Origin: Kalmanozyma brasiliensis GHG001
Taxonomy: Eukaryota; Basidiomycota; Ustilaginomycetes; Ustilaginales
Assembly (NCBI RefSeq): GCF_000497045.1
Contig: NW_015961963.1
Location: 62,001 to 126,000 of the forward strand
Direction of reading: 5' to 3'
DNA length: 64,000 bases
Shown here: piece after piece, positions 10,025 through 20,892 of the stretch
Layout of the letters: every line of letters starts with the position of its first letter
How positions within the stretch are numbered: position 1 is the first letter of the stretch
The notes under the pieces: model-generated
The model's input: only the letters and a program-made list of their open reading frames with translations
Databases searched by the model: none
Told to the model about the DNA's origin: nothing
Made by a program: the position numbers and the translations under genes

Positions 10025-11053
10025 ATGGCGGTGCTCTCCAAATCGCTCACCACCGTCGCTGGTGGGGCGCTGTTGCTGCTGGCATTGATCTCGCCTCGCT
10101 CGCAGAAGCTGCGTTTCTACCTCAACTCGTTCCTATATATCGCGGGAATGGGAATCTGCTCAGTTTGGGGCATCGTCGTTTCCGTCATCATGTCGCTGAT
10201 CCCGGGTCAGAGGTTGAACATCAACAAGGTCGTTGCGCGGTCCTTCTGGCGTCTCACCGCGCCGCTCGTCGGCATCAAGTTTGTTGTTGAAGGCGAGGAG
10301 AACTTCAACAAGGCCGTCCCCGCCGTAGTGGTAGGAAACCACCAGACCGCAATGGACATTCTCTACCTCGGCCGCATCTTCCCCGCCCACGCATCGATCA
10401 TGGCCAAGAAGGAGTTGCAGTTCGCACCGTTGCTTGGTCAGTTCATGAAGCTGTCCGGTGCGGTGTTCATCAACCGTAAGAACCTCAAGGACAGCGTCAA
10501 GACGTTCAGCGAGATCGGCGCGACGATGAACCGCAAGAAGCTTTCACTCTGGATCTTCCCCGAAGGCACGCGGTCCGGGTTGGCAACTCCCGACCTGCTG
10601 CCGTTCAAGAAGGGTGCGTTCCATCTCGCCATCCAGGCCGGCGTACCGGTGGTCCCCGTGGTGTGCGAGAACTACAACCGCCTGTTCGACTCGAAATCCC
10701 GCTTCGAATCGGGCGTCATCAAGATCAAGGTTCTAGAGCCGATTCCGACCAAGCACCTCACCGCACAAGACGCAAACGACCTCACCGACAAGGTTAGGAA
10801 CGCAATGCTCAAGGCGCTGCAAGAGATGGACGCCGAACGACAGCGCGCCGATACCGCAGGTGGATTGGCCGAGGACGAGGCGAGGATGGGCGGCGTCGCC
10901 GGCTTCTTTGCGCAGTTCGTGGGGAGCGGAAAGAGCTGGTCGAGCGTCAACAGGAAGGTGGATCGCAAGGAGAAGCAGTTGCGGGAGAAAGGGACGAGTG
11001 GCGAGAAGCCCGAGGATTACCATCTCGTGTCTGAGGGTCAGAAGGGCAAGTAG
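10025..11053 (+). CDS. SLC1: 1-acyl-sn-glycerol-3-phosphate acyltransferase
   Basis: 342 residues from the ATG at 10025. This start has a good context (gtcATGG) and places one hydrophobic segment before the enzyme, as in yeast Slc1. An upstream in-frame ATG at 9953 would add 24 residues. The acyltransferase motifs are all visible: block I NHQTAMD (Asn105, catalytic His106, Asp110), block II near FINRKNLKDS, block III FPEGTRS near 178 and block IV VPVVPVV. Two hydrophobic stretches (residues 8-50) anchor it in the ER or lipid-droplet membrane. It acylates lysophosphatidic acid to phosphatidic acid, the branch point to phospholipids and triacylglycerol. The C-terminal 80 residues are charged and poorly conserved. 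Confidence 0.92.
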   Translation: MAVLSKSLTTVAGGALLLLALISPRSQKLRFYLNSFLYIAGMGICSVWGIVVSVIMSLIPGQRLNINKVVARSFWRLTAPLVGIKFVVEGEENFNKAVPAVVVGNHQTAMDILYLGRIFPAHASIMAKKELQFAPLLGQFMKLSGAVFINRKNLKDSVKTFSEIGATMNRKKLSLWIFPEGTRSGLATPDLLPFKKGAFHLAIQAGVPVVPVVCENYNRLFDSKSRFESGVIKIKVLEPIPTKHLTAQDANDLTDKVRNAMLKALQEMDAERQRADTAGGLAEDEARMGGVAGFFAQFVGSGKSWSSVNRKVDRKEKQLREKGTSGEKPEDYHLVSEGQKGK

Positions 11054-11281
11054 GCGGAACCTCGAAGAAGGAGGATGCTAGCATGGTGCAGAAGGGAAGC
11101 TCGTTGCGGAGCAGTGTAGATATCATGCCACAGGCTCATCCAAGACGCCGAAGTGTAAAAAGACGGTCAATGCTATTGCTGTACACTTACGGAAGCGAAC
11201 AAGCAGAGAAAGGACTCTGAAGTGTCGCCACTATGTTCGGGCTGTCCCAGGATAGCCCAGCCTCAGCGCGCGGGCGACTCA

Positions 11282-14200
11282 TCAACCCTGAGCAGCCCGC
11301 AGCGGCGAGACCAAACTCCTCACAAACGCTCGCATCGTCTTGCCCGCATCGGCTCCCCACATGCCCACCGAGACCTCGTCGCAGCAACGCTCGAACTCTT
11401 GCGTGTGCGATACGAGGTGCCAGTGCTGGTAGACGTACGTCTTGATCTGAGCATGGAGCTCCTCGTACATCGACGTGGCGAGCAGCATCGGGAACGCCGA
11501 CTGCGGTGTCAGCGTCGCGACCATGTGGAGCGCCGCGAGTCTTGACAGATCCTGCATGTGGTAGCGATGGGCGAGCTTGTAGATCGAAAGGGCAGAGGCG
11601 GGTCCGGGGTCAGCGCATGGATGGTCGTGCGGATCGAGTGAGCCTGAGGTCCCAGTCGCTGATGCTTCCGCCATTGTGCGGTGGGCTGCAGTTCCGTCCG
11701 CTGCGTGATGCTTGCCTGCTCCGCCTGCGCCTGTGGCGGCTGAAGGTGAGTTCGGGGCCGACAAGGGGCGAGCGCTACCAACAACGCCTCCAGATGAGGC
11801 TGCGCTTGTCCTCTGTCGAAGAGATCCAGATGTCGTAGCAGCAGTTGACGTCGACGCGGCAGTGTGCAAGGATGATCCCTGCAGGACAAAGGAGCCGGAC
11901 AAGTCTCGTCGCCTGCCCGGTGTAGCATCCGATGGCGATGCATAGCTTGTGTCGTCGTCCATCTCAAAGTCATTGAATTCCTTGAGCTGCGAGATGGATG
12001 TCCAATTCGAAAGCATACTTTGGCGCATGCCGTGGTGGTTGGTGTCTTCGTTCGCTGATCCGACCGTGAGGTAGCCCTGATCAGCACCCCTCGCCCATTC
12101 CTCGTCCAATATAGCGCTGCGCACGTCTTCCTGATCGGCGAAATGAATGTCGTCGGTGTAGAGATATCGCAAGAACCGGTAGGCAGTGACAAAGTCGGCG
12201 TCGGAAATTTGTAGAGTACGGACGTTGCGGCCGCGCCCCTCGCTGATATCAGGATCACCGTAGCTACGGCTGATCCCCTCGCTGAAGTCCGAGGTGAGCA
12301 TGGTCTTGAAGTAGTCGCTGCGGCTCTTGAGCACGCTCGCATGCGCCCACAAGACACGGTCGCGCACGAAGATGCGGTCTGGGTCGTCCTCAATGGGAGC
12401 GGAAGTGCCTGCCTCTGTTTCAGCCGAGGAAGCCGGCAAGCTCGACCCGACGGGGTAGGGCACGATGCGCCCACTGTCGGTGGCCATGGTCCCATCGAAG
12501 TGACCGTCATCGGACATGGAGTCTCTCTCGGATGAGCCAGGAAGCAAGACACCTCTCTCGCGCACCAAGATACGGACATCGCCCGTGTTGGCGTCATCGA
12601 GCAAGCCGTGCAAGGAACTGAGCATGGCCCTGGGAACCAGATGATGGCCTTTTACTTCGATTGGTGCACGGGTCAAGGCACCGTCGTCGAGCTGGCTGGA
12701 CCTGCCGCGCGAGTGGCCAGGCCCTAGGCCAAGCTGAAGGGTCAACGTAACCGCATCATCGCGTGCTACGCTGCTATCTCGAAGCATCTCAGAAACGCTT
12801 GGTAGGTCGTGGCAGGTGAAAAGGTCGGCTTCTTTCTGGAAGGTGTAGTCGTAGAAGCGTCGCCACAGATAGCCGCCGCTTTCTGCGCCACTCCTTCCGA
12901 CAGCGGCGCGAACCGGTCGCAGCCCCAGCATGATGGAAGCGGGAATCTCGACGTCGGCGTTCGTGTAGTCCAGGACCAAAGCAGTCAAGTAGACCGAAAG
13001 GATGGTGATGCTGGAACGTGGAGCGTTTGCGGTCGCGTCATCATCTTGTATAGCGATTGGATCGACGCTTGTGGTGGAGGCCGGCGTAGTCTCTTCGTCG
13101 TCCACATGATTGTGCAAGCCATTCAAAGGAGCCTGTGCCTCGCCCGGAAGGGGCCGGGTGGTACGAACGAGCTCGACCTTCCACTTGTTGTCGCCAAAGA
13201 CAGGTTGACTCGTCCAGACATCACTCTTTCCTGCACCGGCGCTGACCGACCGGCCTCCTTCGGATGGTGGAGGAGAGAGCTCCACTTCCTCGCGCAGCAG
13301 ATGCAGGTCGCGGATGGTCCAAGTGAAGGAGATGGTGGTCGTCTCTTCGAAAGTAGGCTGCTCAGTGGGAAGATGGAAAGACGGCAGATTCGAGTCGGGC
13401 CCAGTGACTGCTGATTGCGAGTTATACCTTCGCTGTTCGGAACGCGAAGCAGTCGAACTACTGAACGTGCTGCGAGCTTGACTTCGCTGAGCTGCAGGCG
13501 CGTAAAAGCTCAAGGCTCCAGTTCGTGGGCTGGAGATGGGTGATTGGAAGGCGGCTTGGACTGCTCGAGCCGGAACGGGTGAGTTGGAGCCGGCGCGCTG
13601 ATGAGTTGGTGCGGTCCGAGAGGCTGGCTGGCGCCAATTGACGGGCGGCTGGTAGGTGGATGCATTGGCGGTGCTGACTTGCGTGGTAGGGTTTGCATCG
13701 TGCGAGTAGAAGCCAAAAATTGAAGGAATCTGGTTGTGTGCGGCATAGGTAGATGCCATGGCGGAAGCAGCCAGGCTATGTCGGGGAGCGACAAAAGGCG
13801 CGGAACGTTCACGTGCTGAAGGTATCTGAGCGCCGGGTCGAGGGAAAGGGCGCTGGGCGGCGTCGGTGGTTCTGGCGGTGCTGCCAGACAGGGATCTGTT
13901 GGAGGTGGACGCTGAAAGGAGTCCGCGAGCTGGAAGAGCTCTCGCTGTGGGTGTCGCGGTACCCGAGCTGGTGGTTGAGCCAGAAGATACCGAGGAAGCA
14001 CGAGGCAGCATGGACGCTGCGGTGCTGGAGCCAGAAGCTGATGTTGTTGTCGGTGCTGCGGTCACGTCTGGCGCTTCGGGGCTGTGGACGGAAGGAGCTG
14101 TAACTTGAGCTTCAGATGGCGCCGCCGTGCCTGTAAGGGCATCTCCTGCTAGAGCTGAGTCGATAGCTGGCGTGCTTGATACAGCTGCGGACGTGTTTGA

Positions 14201-14341
14201 AGCAGTCGCCGACGGGTTCTCTTGCGTCGCAGTGAGAGATGCTGCTGAGTTGGTGGGCGTCGCCTGTGGAGAGGTGCCATTGGCTTCTGCTGCGCTGTTG
14301 ACACTGCCAGCCACAGCGGCGCTGTCAGACTGCGATGCCAT
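11282..14341 (-). CDS. Large BTB/POZ-domain protein
   Basis: 1019 residues from the first ATG at 14341; the open frame extends upstream only through a TTG. Residues 1-330 are low-complexity (Ser, Thr, Ala, Pro). Residues 345-600 have a MATH-like feel, beginning with FEETTTISFTWTIRDLHLL, but I cannot confirm a MATH domain. The BTB signature DRIFVRDRVLWAHASVLKSR lies near 650, followed by FKTMLTSDF. The BTB core is split by a 150-residue Ser/Ala-rich insertion before a C-terminal helical part (LSIYKLAHRYHMQDLSRLAAL). BTB proteins often act as adaptors for Cullin-3 ligases or as dimerisation modules; which applies here is unknown. Its 3' end converges on SLC1, 228 bases away. Confidence 0.75.
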   Translation of the reverse strand: MASQSDSAAVAGSVNSAAEANGTSPQATPTNSAASLTATQENPSATASNTSAAVSSTPAIDSALAGDALTGTAAPSEAQVTAPSVHSPEAPDVTAAPTTTSASGSSTAASMLPRASSVSSGSTTSSGTATPTARALPARGLLSASTSNRSLSGSTARTTDAAQRPFPRPGAQIPSARERSAPFVAPRHSLAASAMASTYAAHNQIPSIFGFYSHDANPTTQVSTANASTYQPPVNWRQPASRTAPTHQRAGSNSPVPARAVQAAFQSPISSPRTGALSFYAPAAQRSQARSTFSSSTASRSEQRRYNSQSAVTGPDSNLPSFHLPTEQPTFEETTTISFTWTIRDLHLLREEVELSPPPSEGGRSVSAGAGKSDVWTSQPVFGDNKWKVELVRTTRPLPGEAQAPLNGLHNHVDDEETTPASTTSVDPIAIQDDDATANAPRSSITILSVYLTALVLDYTNADVEIPASIMLGLRPVRAAVGRSGAESGGYLWRRFYDYTFQKEADLFTCHDLPSVSEMLRDSSVARDDAVTLTLQLGLGPGHSRGRSSQLDDGALTRAPIEVKGHHLVPRAMLSSLHGLLDDANTGDVRILVRERGVLLPGSSERDSMSDDGHFDGTMATDSGRIVPYPVGSSLPASSAETEAGTSAPIEDDPDRIFVRDRVLWAHASVLKSRSDYFKTMLTSDFSEGISRSYGDPDISEGRGRNVRTLQISDADFVTAYRFLRYLYTDDIHFADQEDVRSAILDEEWARGADQGYLTVGSANEDTNHHGMRQSMLSNWTSISQLKEFNDFEMDDDTSYASPSDATPGRRRDLSGSFVLQGSSLHTAASTSTAATTSGSLRQRTSAASSGGVVGSARPLSAPNSPSAATGAGGAGKHHAADGTAAHRTMAEASATGTSGSLDPHDHPCADPGPASALSIYKLAHRYHMQDLSRLAALHMVATLTPQSAFPMLLATSMYEELHAQIKTYVYQHWHLVSHTQEFERCCDEVSVGMWGADAGKTMRAFVRSLVSPLRAAQG

Positions 14342-16276
14342 TTTGCGGGCACGATGGGGCGGGACGAGACGAGATTGCTGGAGTGAATGATCGTCGGCGG
14401 AATGTGGTCCGCTTGGACGAAGTGGTTTAATCAGCGACAATCGGAAAGACTGCCGGCAGGATCTCGCGAGCGATTGGGCGGGAGAGAGTTGCGAGAGCTA
14501 GCAAGGCGAAGATGATGGAAAAGAGTGAAGATGCTGAATGATTATGAAGGCGGAAGTGGGCGCAGTCACAGGACTGAGCCGCAACTGCAACACGTCCATC
14601 CGCTTCCGACGCAGCGCGGGACGTTTTCTCACGCCTCTCTGGATGCGGTCAGCTTCTCGGCTTGAGTCCGATATCACTTGCCATCGGTCACATTCCCAAA
14701 CGCAGGCTGCGCTTCGGCCGTTCCGTCAGAGCGGACAGTGTTGCGCAGACAACTCGCTGGCGCCGAACAGATGAGTAAAGGGGCCAGCCAGCGCTTTCAG
14801 CAGGGTCCAAAGCTTGGTGTTGCATGCGCTGGATGCAGCTGGACCCTGAATTGCGATTGATTGCGTGCATCATGGCGCTCTTCCCCACTCTGCTATGAAT
14901 AACTCCAAAGGTGTCTCTTCTACTAGAGCTAACAATTTGACCAATAAGACCGAGTCAGCTTAACAAATTAATAGAAAAGCGAGAATTCATCCATCCCCCA
15001 TTGACCGCCATGATGACGCTGGATCCGCGGTTCGTGCACCTCGCCCATCTCTGGTAGCCGAGGGACCGAATTTGGAGGTGGCGTTTGTTCGTGACCAAGC
15101 TGACGTCGTCGCTGGAAGCCGAATTCGTTGAAGCTTTGTAACAAGTGCGTCAGAGCATCTAGGCACCTCGATCAAGCTTATGGGGCTTCAAGAAAAGAAC
15201 AGTGAGCGCCACAGCCCAGGTGATGGGTCGCTGATGCATGAGCGAATATCGAACCCAGCGCTTTCTTGAAAGCTTTCTTCAAATCCCCACGTCAGAGACC
15301 AGGCTCACGGAACCGTTCCGATAGCACGTTGGGCAAACGTGATCCTATGGTCTGTCATCCGCCAGGGTCGAGGAGGTGCCGACGGATCACAGAGCCGCAG
15401 CAGTTGTCGGTGTCGCCGGGGTCGGTCCTCTTGCGAACAGGCTAGCGAGTCGCAATCGCTGCCGTAAGGCGGGGAAATCTGCGGACAAGAAGAATGTGAC
15501 GGGGCGGTGGTAACTTTGGTCAAAGCCTCCTGCTGCCAGCCGATAAGCTAACAACCCATTGTGCTTGCTCCCTTGCTTCGACAGGGGCCTCGCACCACCT
15601 CCGCCACGCGGGTCAATGTCGCCGATTTCCTAGTCAAGGCAGCATCGGCGGCGCCGCGAGCAGTAGACTCGTATGGGCGTGAGCGTGCCGTGTGTCACTG
15701 TGGGTTGCTTCACCTTACTCCAGCCTTGGTTCGGAAGCGACGTCCGCCGCATCACACTGTGAGTGACAGAGCGAGAGAGTCGCATGTAGCATTGCGAGAC
15801 GCTGCAAAGCCACACTGTCCTAGACGAGCGTCTCGCTTGTTCAAGTGCTTTGCGACAGCCTTCCCCGCAGCCGCCAATTTTGGGCGGCGCTGGCTAGCAA
15901 TCTTCTCGCTGAAAGCACAATTTCCGCACAGACATGCATGCGCGTCACTGGAGAAATCGCTTCTCGCTCTGCAACTTAGCCGAAAAGTTGCCGCTGCCGT
16001 GACCGCCGCTGTCGCAGCGCTTCTGCTGTTTCTCCGCAGCCTCAGCTGACGAAGCCCCCGGGACTGCCATTGTGATTGCCTCCTATCTTCTCTTCTCGTC
16101 GAGATCACTTTGCCACTAGAGCCATCATCACCATCATCAGCACCTTCCTTTTACACCGTCACGTCCATCCAGAGTCGCGATTCGATAACTGTACCTCTGC
16201 CACATCAATCGCTTCCCATCATCAACCCCGCCATCTTTGAATCGTATCTCATCACCCGCAACACCGCATATTCACC
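14342..16276. other. Divergent promoter region, BTB protein / aldehyde dehydrogenase
   Basis: 1935 bases with no supported gene. An AT-rich island (about 14895-14985) stands out from the GC-rich surroundings. Short open frames on both strands, the longest 162 codons at 15561-16049, show no domain, signal or conserved pattern. The last 150 bases before 16277 are CA/TC-rich, like a 5' leader. Confidence 0.4.
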
Positions 16277-17821
16277 ATGTCAGGCAAGCCAGCCGCCGCC
16301 GCCGATGCCGGCCTCGAGTACACCAACATCGATGACATCCCACAGATCGTCAGCGACCTTCGTGCCGCCTTCTTGACCGGCAAGACGCGTTCCATCGAGT
16401 ACCGAAAGAACCAGCTCAAGCAGCTCGCCTACATGCTCAAAGACCACAAGGACGACTTTGTCGAGTCGCTCAAGAAGGACCTTGGCCGTTCGCGCTTCGA
16501 GTCCATCTTCGCCGAGCTTATGGGCACCACCAACGAGATCGTCGAGGCTGTTGCCAAGCTTGACAAGTGGGCTAAGCCCACCAAGCCCTGGGCCGGCGTC
16601 GCCTGGGCTGCGCACGGCGCAAAGATCCGCTCCGAGCCCAAGGGTACCGTCTTGGTCCTCGGCGCTTGGAACTACCCGATCACTGTCCAGATCGGTCCTG
16701 TCGTCGGTGCCATCGCTGCCGGTAACACCGTCATCCTCAAGCCTTCCGAGGTGGCTGGCCACACCGCAAAGCTGATCGCCAAGCTGTGGAACAAGTACCT
16801 CGATCCCGAGTGCTACCGTATCGTCAACGGCGGTATCCCAGAGACCACCGCTGTTCTCGACCAGCGCTTCGAGCACATCTTCTACACCGGTAACGGCACC
16901 GTCGGCCGCATCATCGCCGAGAAGGCTGCCAAGTGGCTCTGCCCCGTCACGCTCGAGCTCGGTGGCAAGTCGCCCGTCTACGTTGACAAGAGCGCCGACC
17001 TCAGCATCGCCGCTCACCGTATCCTATGGGGCAAGTCGTTCAACTGCGGTCAGACCTGCATTGCCCCCGACTACGTGCTCATCGCTCCCGAGCTGCAGGA
17101 CAAGTTCATCGCCGAGCTCAGGAAGGCGTACGAGCGCTTCTTCCCCAAGGGCAAGGGCGGTGTCGAGGAGTCGGCCAGCTACGCCCGCATCATCAACCCT
17201 GGTCACTGGAAGCGCCTCGACGCCATGCTCGGCGGTACCAAGGGCAAGATCGTGCTTGGCGGCGAGGGTGATGAGAACTCCAAGTTCCTTCCTCCCACTG
17301 TCGTAGCCAATGTCAAGCCCAATGACCCTCTCATGACCGGCGAGATTTTCGGTCCTATCCTCCCCATCATGTCTGTCAGGAATGTCAAGGAGGCCGTCGA
17401 CTTTATCAACTCGCGCGACCAGCCCCTCTCGCTCTACCTCTTTGCCGGCGACAGCAAGGTCAAGGACTTCTTCTTTGACAACACTCGCTCCGGTGCCTGC
17501 GTGCAGGGTGACACGCTGCTTCACTTTGCCGTCGATGCTCTGCCCTTCGGTGGTACTGGTCCTTCCGGCTACGGTAACTACCATGGCAAGGCCTCGTTCG
17601 ACCAGTTCAGCCACCAGCGTGCCAGCCTGGATGCCCCCTCGACCGGTCTTCTCGGCAAGATCATCGAGCTCGTCATGTCTTCGCGATACCCACCGTACAC
17701 GGAGGCCAACCTGAAGAAGATGAGCGCGCTCGCCGAGTACTCGATGACCTTCAAGCGTCCCTCCAACCCACACAGCAGCATAACCAAGTCATCATCGGTA
17801 AGTCTTCTTGGTCTCGATTGA
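16277..17821 (+). CDS. Class-3 fatty aldehyde dehydrogenase (HFD1-like); 3' end probably spliced
   Basis: As an unspliced frame it has 514 residues from the ATG at 16277. The catalytic Cys261 is in FNCGQTC and the general base Glu227 in LELGGKS. The NAD-binding helix start is FYTGNGTVGR. The short ALDH3-type N terminus and the sequence YPPYTEANLKKM near the end identify the ALDH3/fatty aldehyde dehydrogenase family, which oxidises long-chain aldehydes to fatty acids, usually as a tail-anchored membrane protein. A consensus donor GTAAGT begins at 17798, after codon 507. An in-phase acceptor at 17863 (66-base intron) would replace the last seven residues with about 63 others including a modestly hydrophobic stretch. 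The true 3' end is therefore uncertain. Codon choice is strongly biased to C-ending codons, suggesting high expression. Confidence 0.9.
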   Translation: MSGKPAAAADAGLEYTNIDDIPQIVSDLRAAFLTGKTRSIEYRKNQLKQLAYMLKDHKDDFVESLKKDLGRSRFESIFAELMGTTNEIVEAVAKLDKWAKPTKPWAGVAWAAHGAKIRSEPKGTVLVLGAWNYPITVQIGPVVGAIAAGNTVILKPSEVAGHTAKLIAKLWNKYLDPECYRIVNGGIPETTAVLDQRFEHIFYTGNGTVGRIIAEKAAKWLCPVTLELGGKSPVYVDKSADLSIAAHRILWGKSFNCGQTCIAPDYVLIAPELQDKFIAELRKAYERFFPKGKGGVEESASYARIINPGHWKRLDAMLGGTKGKIVLGGEGDENSKFLPPTVVANVKPNDPLMTGEIFGPILPIMSVRNVKEAVDFINSRDQPLSLYLFAGDSKVKDFFFDNTRSGACVQGDTLLHFAVDALPFGGTGPSGYGNYHGKASFDQFSHQRASLDAPSTGLLGKIIELVMSSRYPPYTEANLKKMSALAEYSMTFKRPSNPHSSITKSSSVSLLGLD

Positions 17822-19493
17822 GCCTGTCCAGTATTCCCTTCCCTCTTCCGTGCTATCTGCCAGTCAGACTCCATCGTGCACAGACGAAGATGTTGTGCGC
17901 TCAGTCATGCAATCCTGTGGGGCCTTGCGATTGCCGTTGCTCGGAGTCGGTCTTGCATTTCGACTGTTGCGCCCATCGACACATCAGCACATGGTCCATC
18001 TCCTTTACGCTCTCAATCTCGCTCCTTTGATCTCGGTGGAACAGCACACTGAGCAGCGGACACGCACCCCCTTTCTCTCTCCTTCCCTTTCTGGTGGACT
18101 ATCTCCTCCTTTGCCACTCCTCTGATGCGAATGTATGTTCTGGAAATACTGACGGGGCTCTCAAATCACGTGACCTGATCGCATCGACTGACGACCACCC
18201 TCTGCTCCATCGTCTCGATTTTCTGGTCGGCGCTCCCCGTGCGCTGGCTTGGTTACCGCTCCTCTGCTCGATTTTTTCGACGGTCGGACTTGCTGCGAAT
18301 AATGCTTGGCGGAACCAATTTCACGCGCTTGGCGTATCTCGCTCGGAAATCCCCTCCCGCGAATTTGGACGGCTCACTTCTCTCTGCTCCTTGGGTTCAC
18401 ACCGTGCGTTCCAAGAGGTCGGAAAAGTTGTGACGAAGCGACTTGCCATTCTGGTTCTGCTCCTCTCGATCGTCTTTGGCGCCCGAAACAAGGGCCTGAT
18501 CGGCTGGATCTAAGCGCGCTCTGCGCTTTCGGTGTCTTCTCCGGCGTCTCGATAGATAGATTTGGCCTTCTCCAATCGCTGATCTTCGGTCGAGTCGTTG
18601 CAGAAGGGTCCGGAAGGGCGAGGCGCGCTTAATTCAATTGGACGGACCCACGGTGTCGAGGATCGGGAAGCAGAATCACCCAAAAAGAAGGTCTCTTCGC
18701 AAGCACTTAATCCATCAACGGTGATTCCTGCGAGGGGACATTCGTGTTTGACGTTTCGGATAGCTGGAGAAGACCCTTTCTCGGCTAGGCCGCGACGTCG
18801 CTGTATACCTGTGGTCCGCCGTTGTTCGCCGTATCCTGTTCCGATGTTCTCTTAATCGTCTCTCTTCTCCGTGCCCCTCTTGTAATGACTCTTTCCGTAT
18901 ACTTCACGATTTCGTAACGATTCGTTGTCTTTCCCATTTTCAGTGTGTGCACGTGGCCTCTGCTTGCTCCTTCGCATCCACGCTGAGTGCAGTGTGTCGA
19001 ACAAGAGCTTCGCAAATGTTGAGGCTGGCTTGCGGTCGGGTGTGCCGTCCCGGTCGAAAAAGGTCAATTCGAAGCTCGCCGGCTCTGGCTTGCAGACGCC
19101 GGCTAAGCAAAACGCCTAGAGAAGCCGGTACGCCAACCAATTTGAATTTTTGAGAATTTTGGGCGCTCGGAGCGGGCAAGGGTGCCGGTTGGACCGGGTC
19201 TGACGAGCGCCGTCGCGAGGCGGGTCGGCTGCACAGGCCAACGTAGCGTGTGCCGGTACACGCCTCCTTGCCCCGCACTCTTTTCGTCTTCCTGCCCCAC
19301 ATCCACGACCACAACCTGGGACACCATCCACGGTCTTTCTTCTTTCAACGCTTACCAACCCCATCAGCGTCGATCGTTCGAGATTGACTGCTTCTCGGAG
19401 ACCAACTCTCGCTCGCAAGCACACACCCGAGCGCACCACAATCGAACGCATACAAATTCACACGCCACCCATCACCCACACGCAACCGCAAAG
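17822..19493. other. Intergenic between aldehyde dehydrogenase and APH-fold kinase
   Basis: 1672 bases. The first 230 may include a last exon of the aldehyde dehydrogenase. The rest holds the promoter and 5' leader of the kinase gene, including a TCACGTGA palindrome at 18166-18173. No ATG-initiated gene was recognised. Confidence 0.4.
18166..18173. promoter_or_regulatory. TCACGTGA palindrome (bHLH-type E-box)
   Basis: A perfect 8-base palindrome containing CACGTG, the core bound by bHLH factors such as Cbf1 and Pho4. It lies about 1.3 kb before the kinase start at 19494. A second copy occurs at 54287-54294. Confidence 0.35.
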
Positions 19494-20690
19494 ATGCCAG
19501 AAGACAAGGTCGGCCAGCACTACGGCGACGTGCGCCACGCGTTCGACCTGGACGCTTTGAACTCCTATCTCACCTCAAACGTCCCCGACATTGCGGCGCC
19601 CGTGACCGTCAAGCAATTCTCTTTCGGCCAATCCAATCCGACGTACATCCTTTTCGACAAGAACAATGTGCGCTACGTGCTGCGCAAGAAACCGCCTGGA
19701 TCGCTCATGTCGTCCACGGCTCACGCTGTCGAGCGCGAGTATCGCATTCTCAAGGCGCTTCACGACTACACTGCCGGCTTGCCGGAGGGCAGCAAAGACG
19801 CGGTCCCCGTACCAAAAGTGTTCTGCCTTTGTGAGGACAAGGCGGTTGTAGGCACCGCCTTCTACGTGATGGCCTTTGTCGACGGAAGAATCTTCGAAGA
19901 CTACCGCTTCCTTCAGATCTCCGACAAAGAGGAGCGCAAAAAGTGCTGGTTGTCCGCCATCGACACCCTTGCCGCTTTGCACCGCGTCGACCCCTCCGCC
20001 ATCGGTCTCGGCGACTACGGCAAGCGGGAAGGCTTCTACACACGTCAGATGAAGTCCCTCGGCCGCGTGTCGGCGATCCAGGCCAAGATTGAGGACCAGA
20101 GTACCGGTCAGCCTGTCGGTCCCCTACCAAGGGGCGAGGATTTCCTCCGCTGGTTCGCACAGAACATGCCCAAGGATGAGAACACCATCGTGCACGGAGA
20201 CTACAAGATCGACAACCTCATCTACCACCCCACGGAGCCGCGCGTGATCGGCATCCTGGATTGGGAGCTGTCCACGCTGGGACACCCGTTGAGCGATCTC
20301 GGGAACCTGCTCCAGCCGTACAGCATCCCGTGTAGCGATGCAAGCACGATCAATGACGTGGAGATCTGGGAGAAGAGCCGGAAGGAAGGGAGTCTGCTGC
20401 TGAGTTTGGGTGGGTTGACGGAGGACCAGTCGCCTGTACCGCTAGAGAGCACGTTGATCAAGCAGTACTGCCAGGGAACCAACCGTTCGTACCCACTGGA
20501 GAACTGGACAGCCGCCAAAGCGTGGGCGTGGTTCCGGTTGGCTGTCATCGCTCAAGGAATCGCGGCGAGGAACGCACAGGGCCAGGCAAGTTCGGCGCAG
20601 GCAAAAGTCTACGGTTCGAAGTTCCCCTTGTGCGCACAGAACTGTTTTGTCGTCATCGATGGAGATTCGAAGCCCAAGAGCAAGCTGTAG
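19494..20690 (+). CDS. APH-family phosphotransferase (ACAD10/11 N-terminal-domain type)
   Basis: 398 residues. The open frame extends 104 codons upstream but has no ATG there, so MPEDKVGQ at 19494 is the start. The fold is the aminoglycoside/choline-kinase-like fold: FSFGQSNPTYIL is the nucleotide loop and VLRKKPPG carries the ATP-binding Lys. The catalytic loop VHGDYKIDNLI has Asp236 and the Asn. Magnesium-binding ILDWELSTLG follows about 20 residues later. Family members are the N-terminal kinase domains of animal ACAD10/ACAD11, which phosphorylate 4-hydroxy acids so the acyl-CoA dehydrogenase half can degrade them. Here the kinase is a separate protein with no dehydrogenase attached. Assignment to 4-hydroxyacyl metabolism is inference from the family. 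Confidence 0.85.
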   Translation: MPEDKVGQHYGDVRHAFDLDALNSYLTSNVPDIAAPVTVKQFSFGQSNPTYILFDKNNVRYVLRKKPPGSLMSSTAHAVEREYRILKALHDYTAGLPEGSKDAVPVPKVFCLCEDKAVVGTAFYVMAFVDGRIFEDYRFLQISDKEERKKCWLSAIDTLAALHRVDPSAIGLGDYGKREGFYTRQMKSLGRVSAIQAKIEDQSTGQPVGPLPRGEDFLRWFAQNMPKDENTIVHGDYKIDNLIYHPTEPRVIGILDWELSTLGHPLSDLGNLLQPYSIPCSDASTINDVEIWEKSRKEGSLLLSLGGLTEDQSPVPLESTLIKQYCQGTNRSYPLENWTAAKAWAWFRLAVIAQGIAARNAQGQASSAQAKVYGSKFPLCAQNCFVVIDGDSKPKSKL

Positions 20691-20855
20691 TGTTTAGAAT
20701 GCAATGGACATGCATATCGATGGATTCGTGGCGTGTGTGTGGTGGAGAGAGATGTGAGAAAGACGGTTCAAGTTGCCAAGGATACTCCCCAGTCAGCGAG
20801 CAAAGCCAAGTGCCCTTCCGTCGACCCTGATTTGAACTCGACCAAACGCAGCACA

Positions 20856-20857
<2 letters not shown>

Positions 20858-20892
<35 letters not shown>
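20858..20892. repeat. (CA)n microsatellite adjoining an assembly gap
   Basis: About 17 CA dinucleotides run directly into 28 Ns at 20893-20920. The repeat probably broke the assembly, so its real length is unknown. It lies between two convergent 3' ends. Confidence 0.95.

Noticed and set aside
15225..15275. Possible tRNA B-box (GGGTTCGAT on the minus strand)
   Set aside because: No matching A-box, acceptor stem or anticodon arm could be found nearby.
15561..16049. 162-codon frame before the aldehyde dehydrogenase
   Set aside because: Basic, Ala/Arg-rich translation without domain features, in a promoter region.
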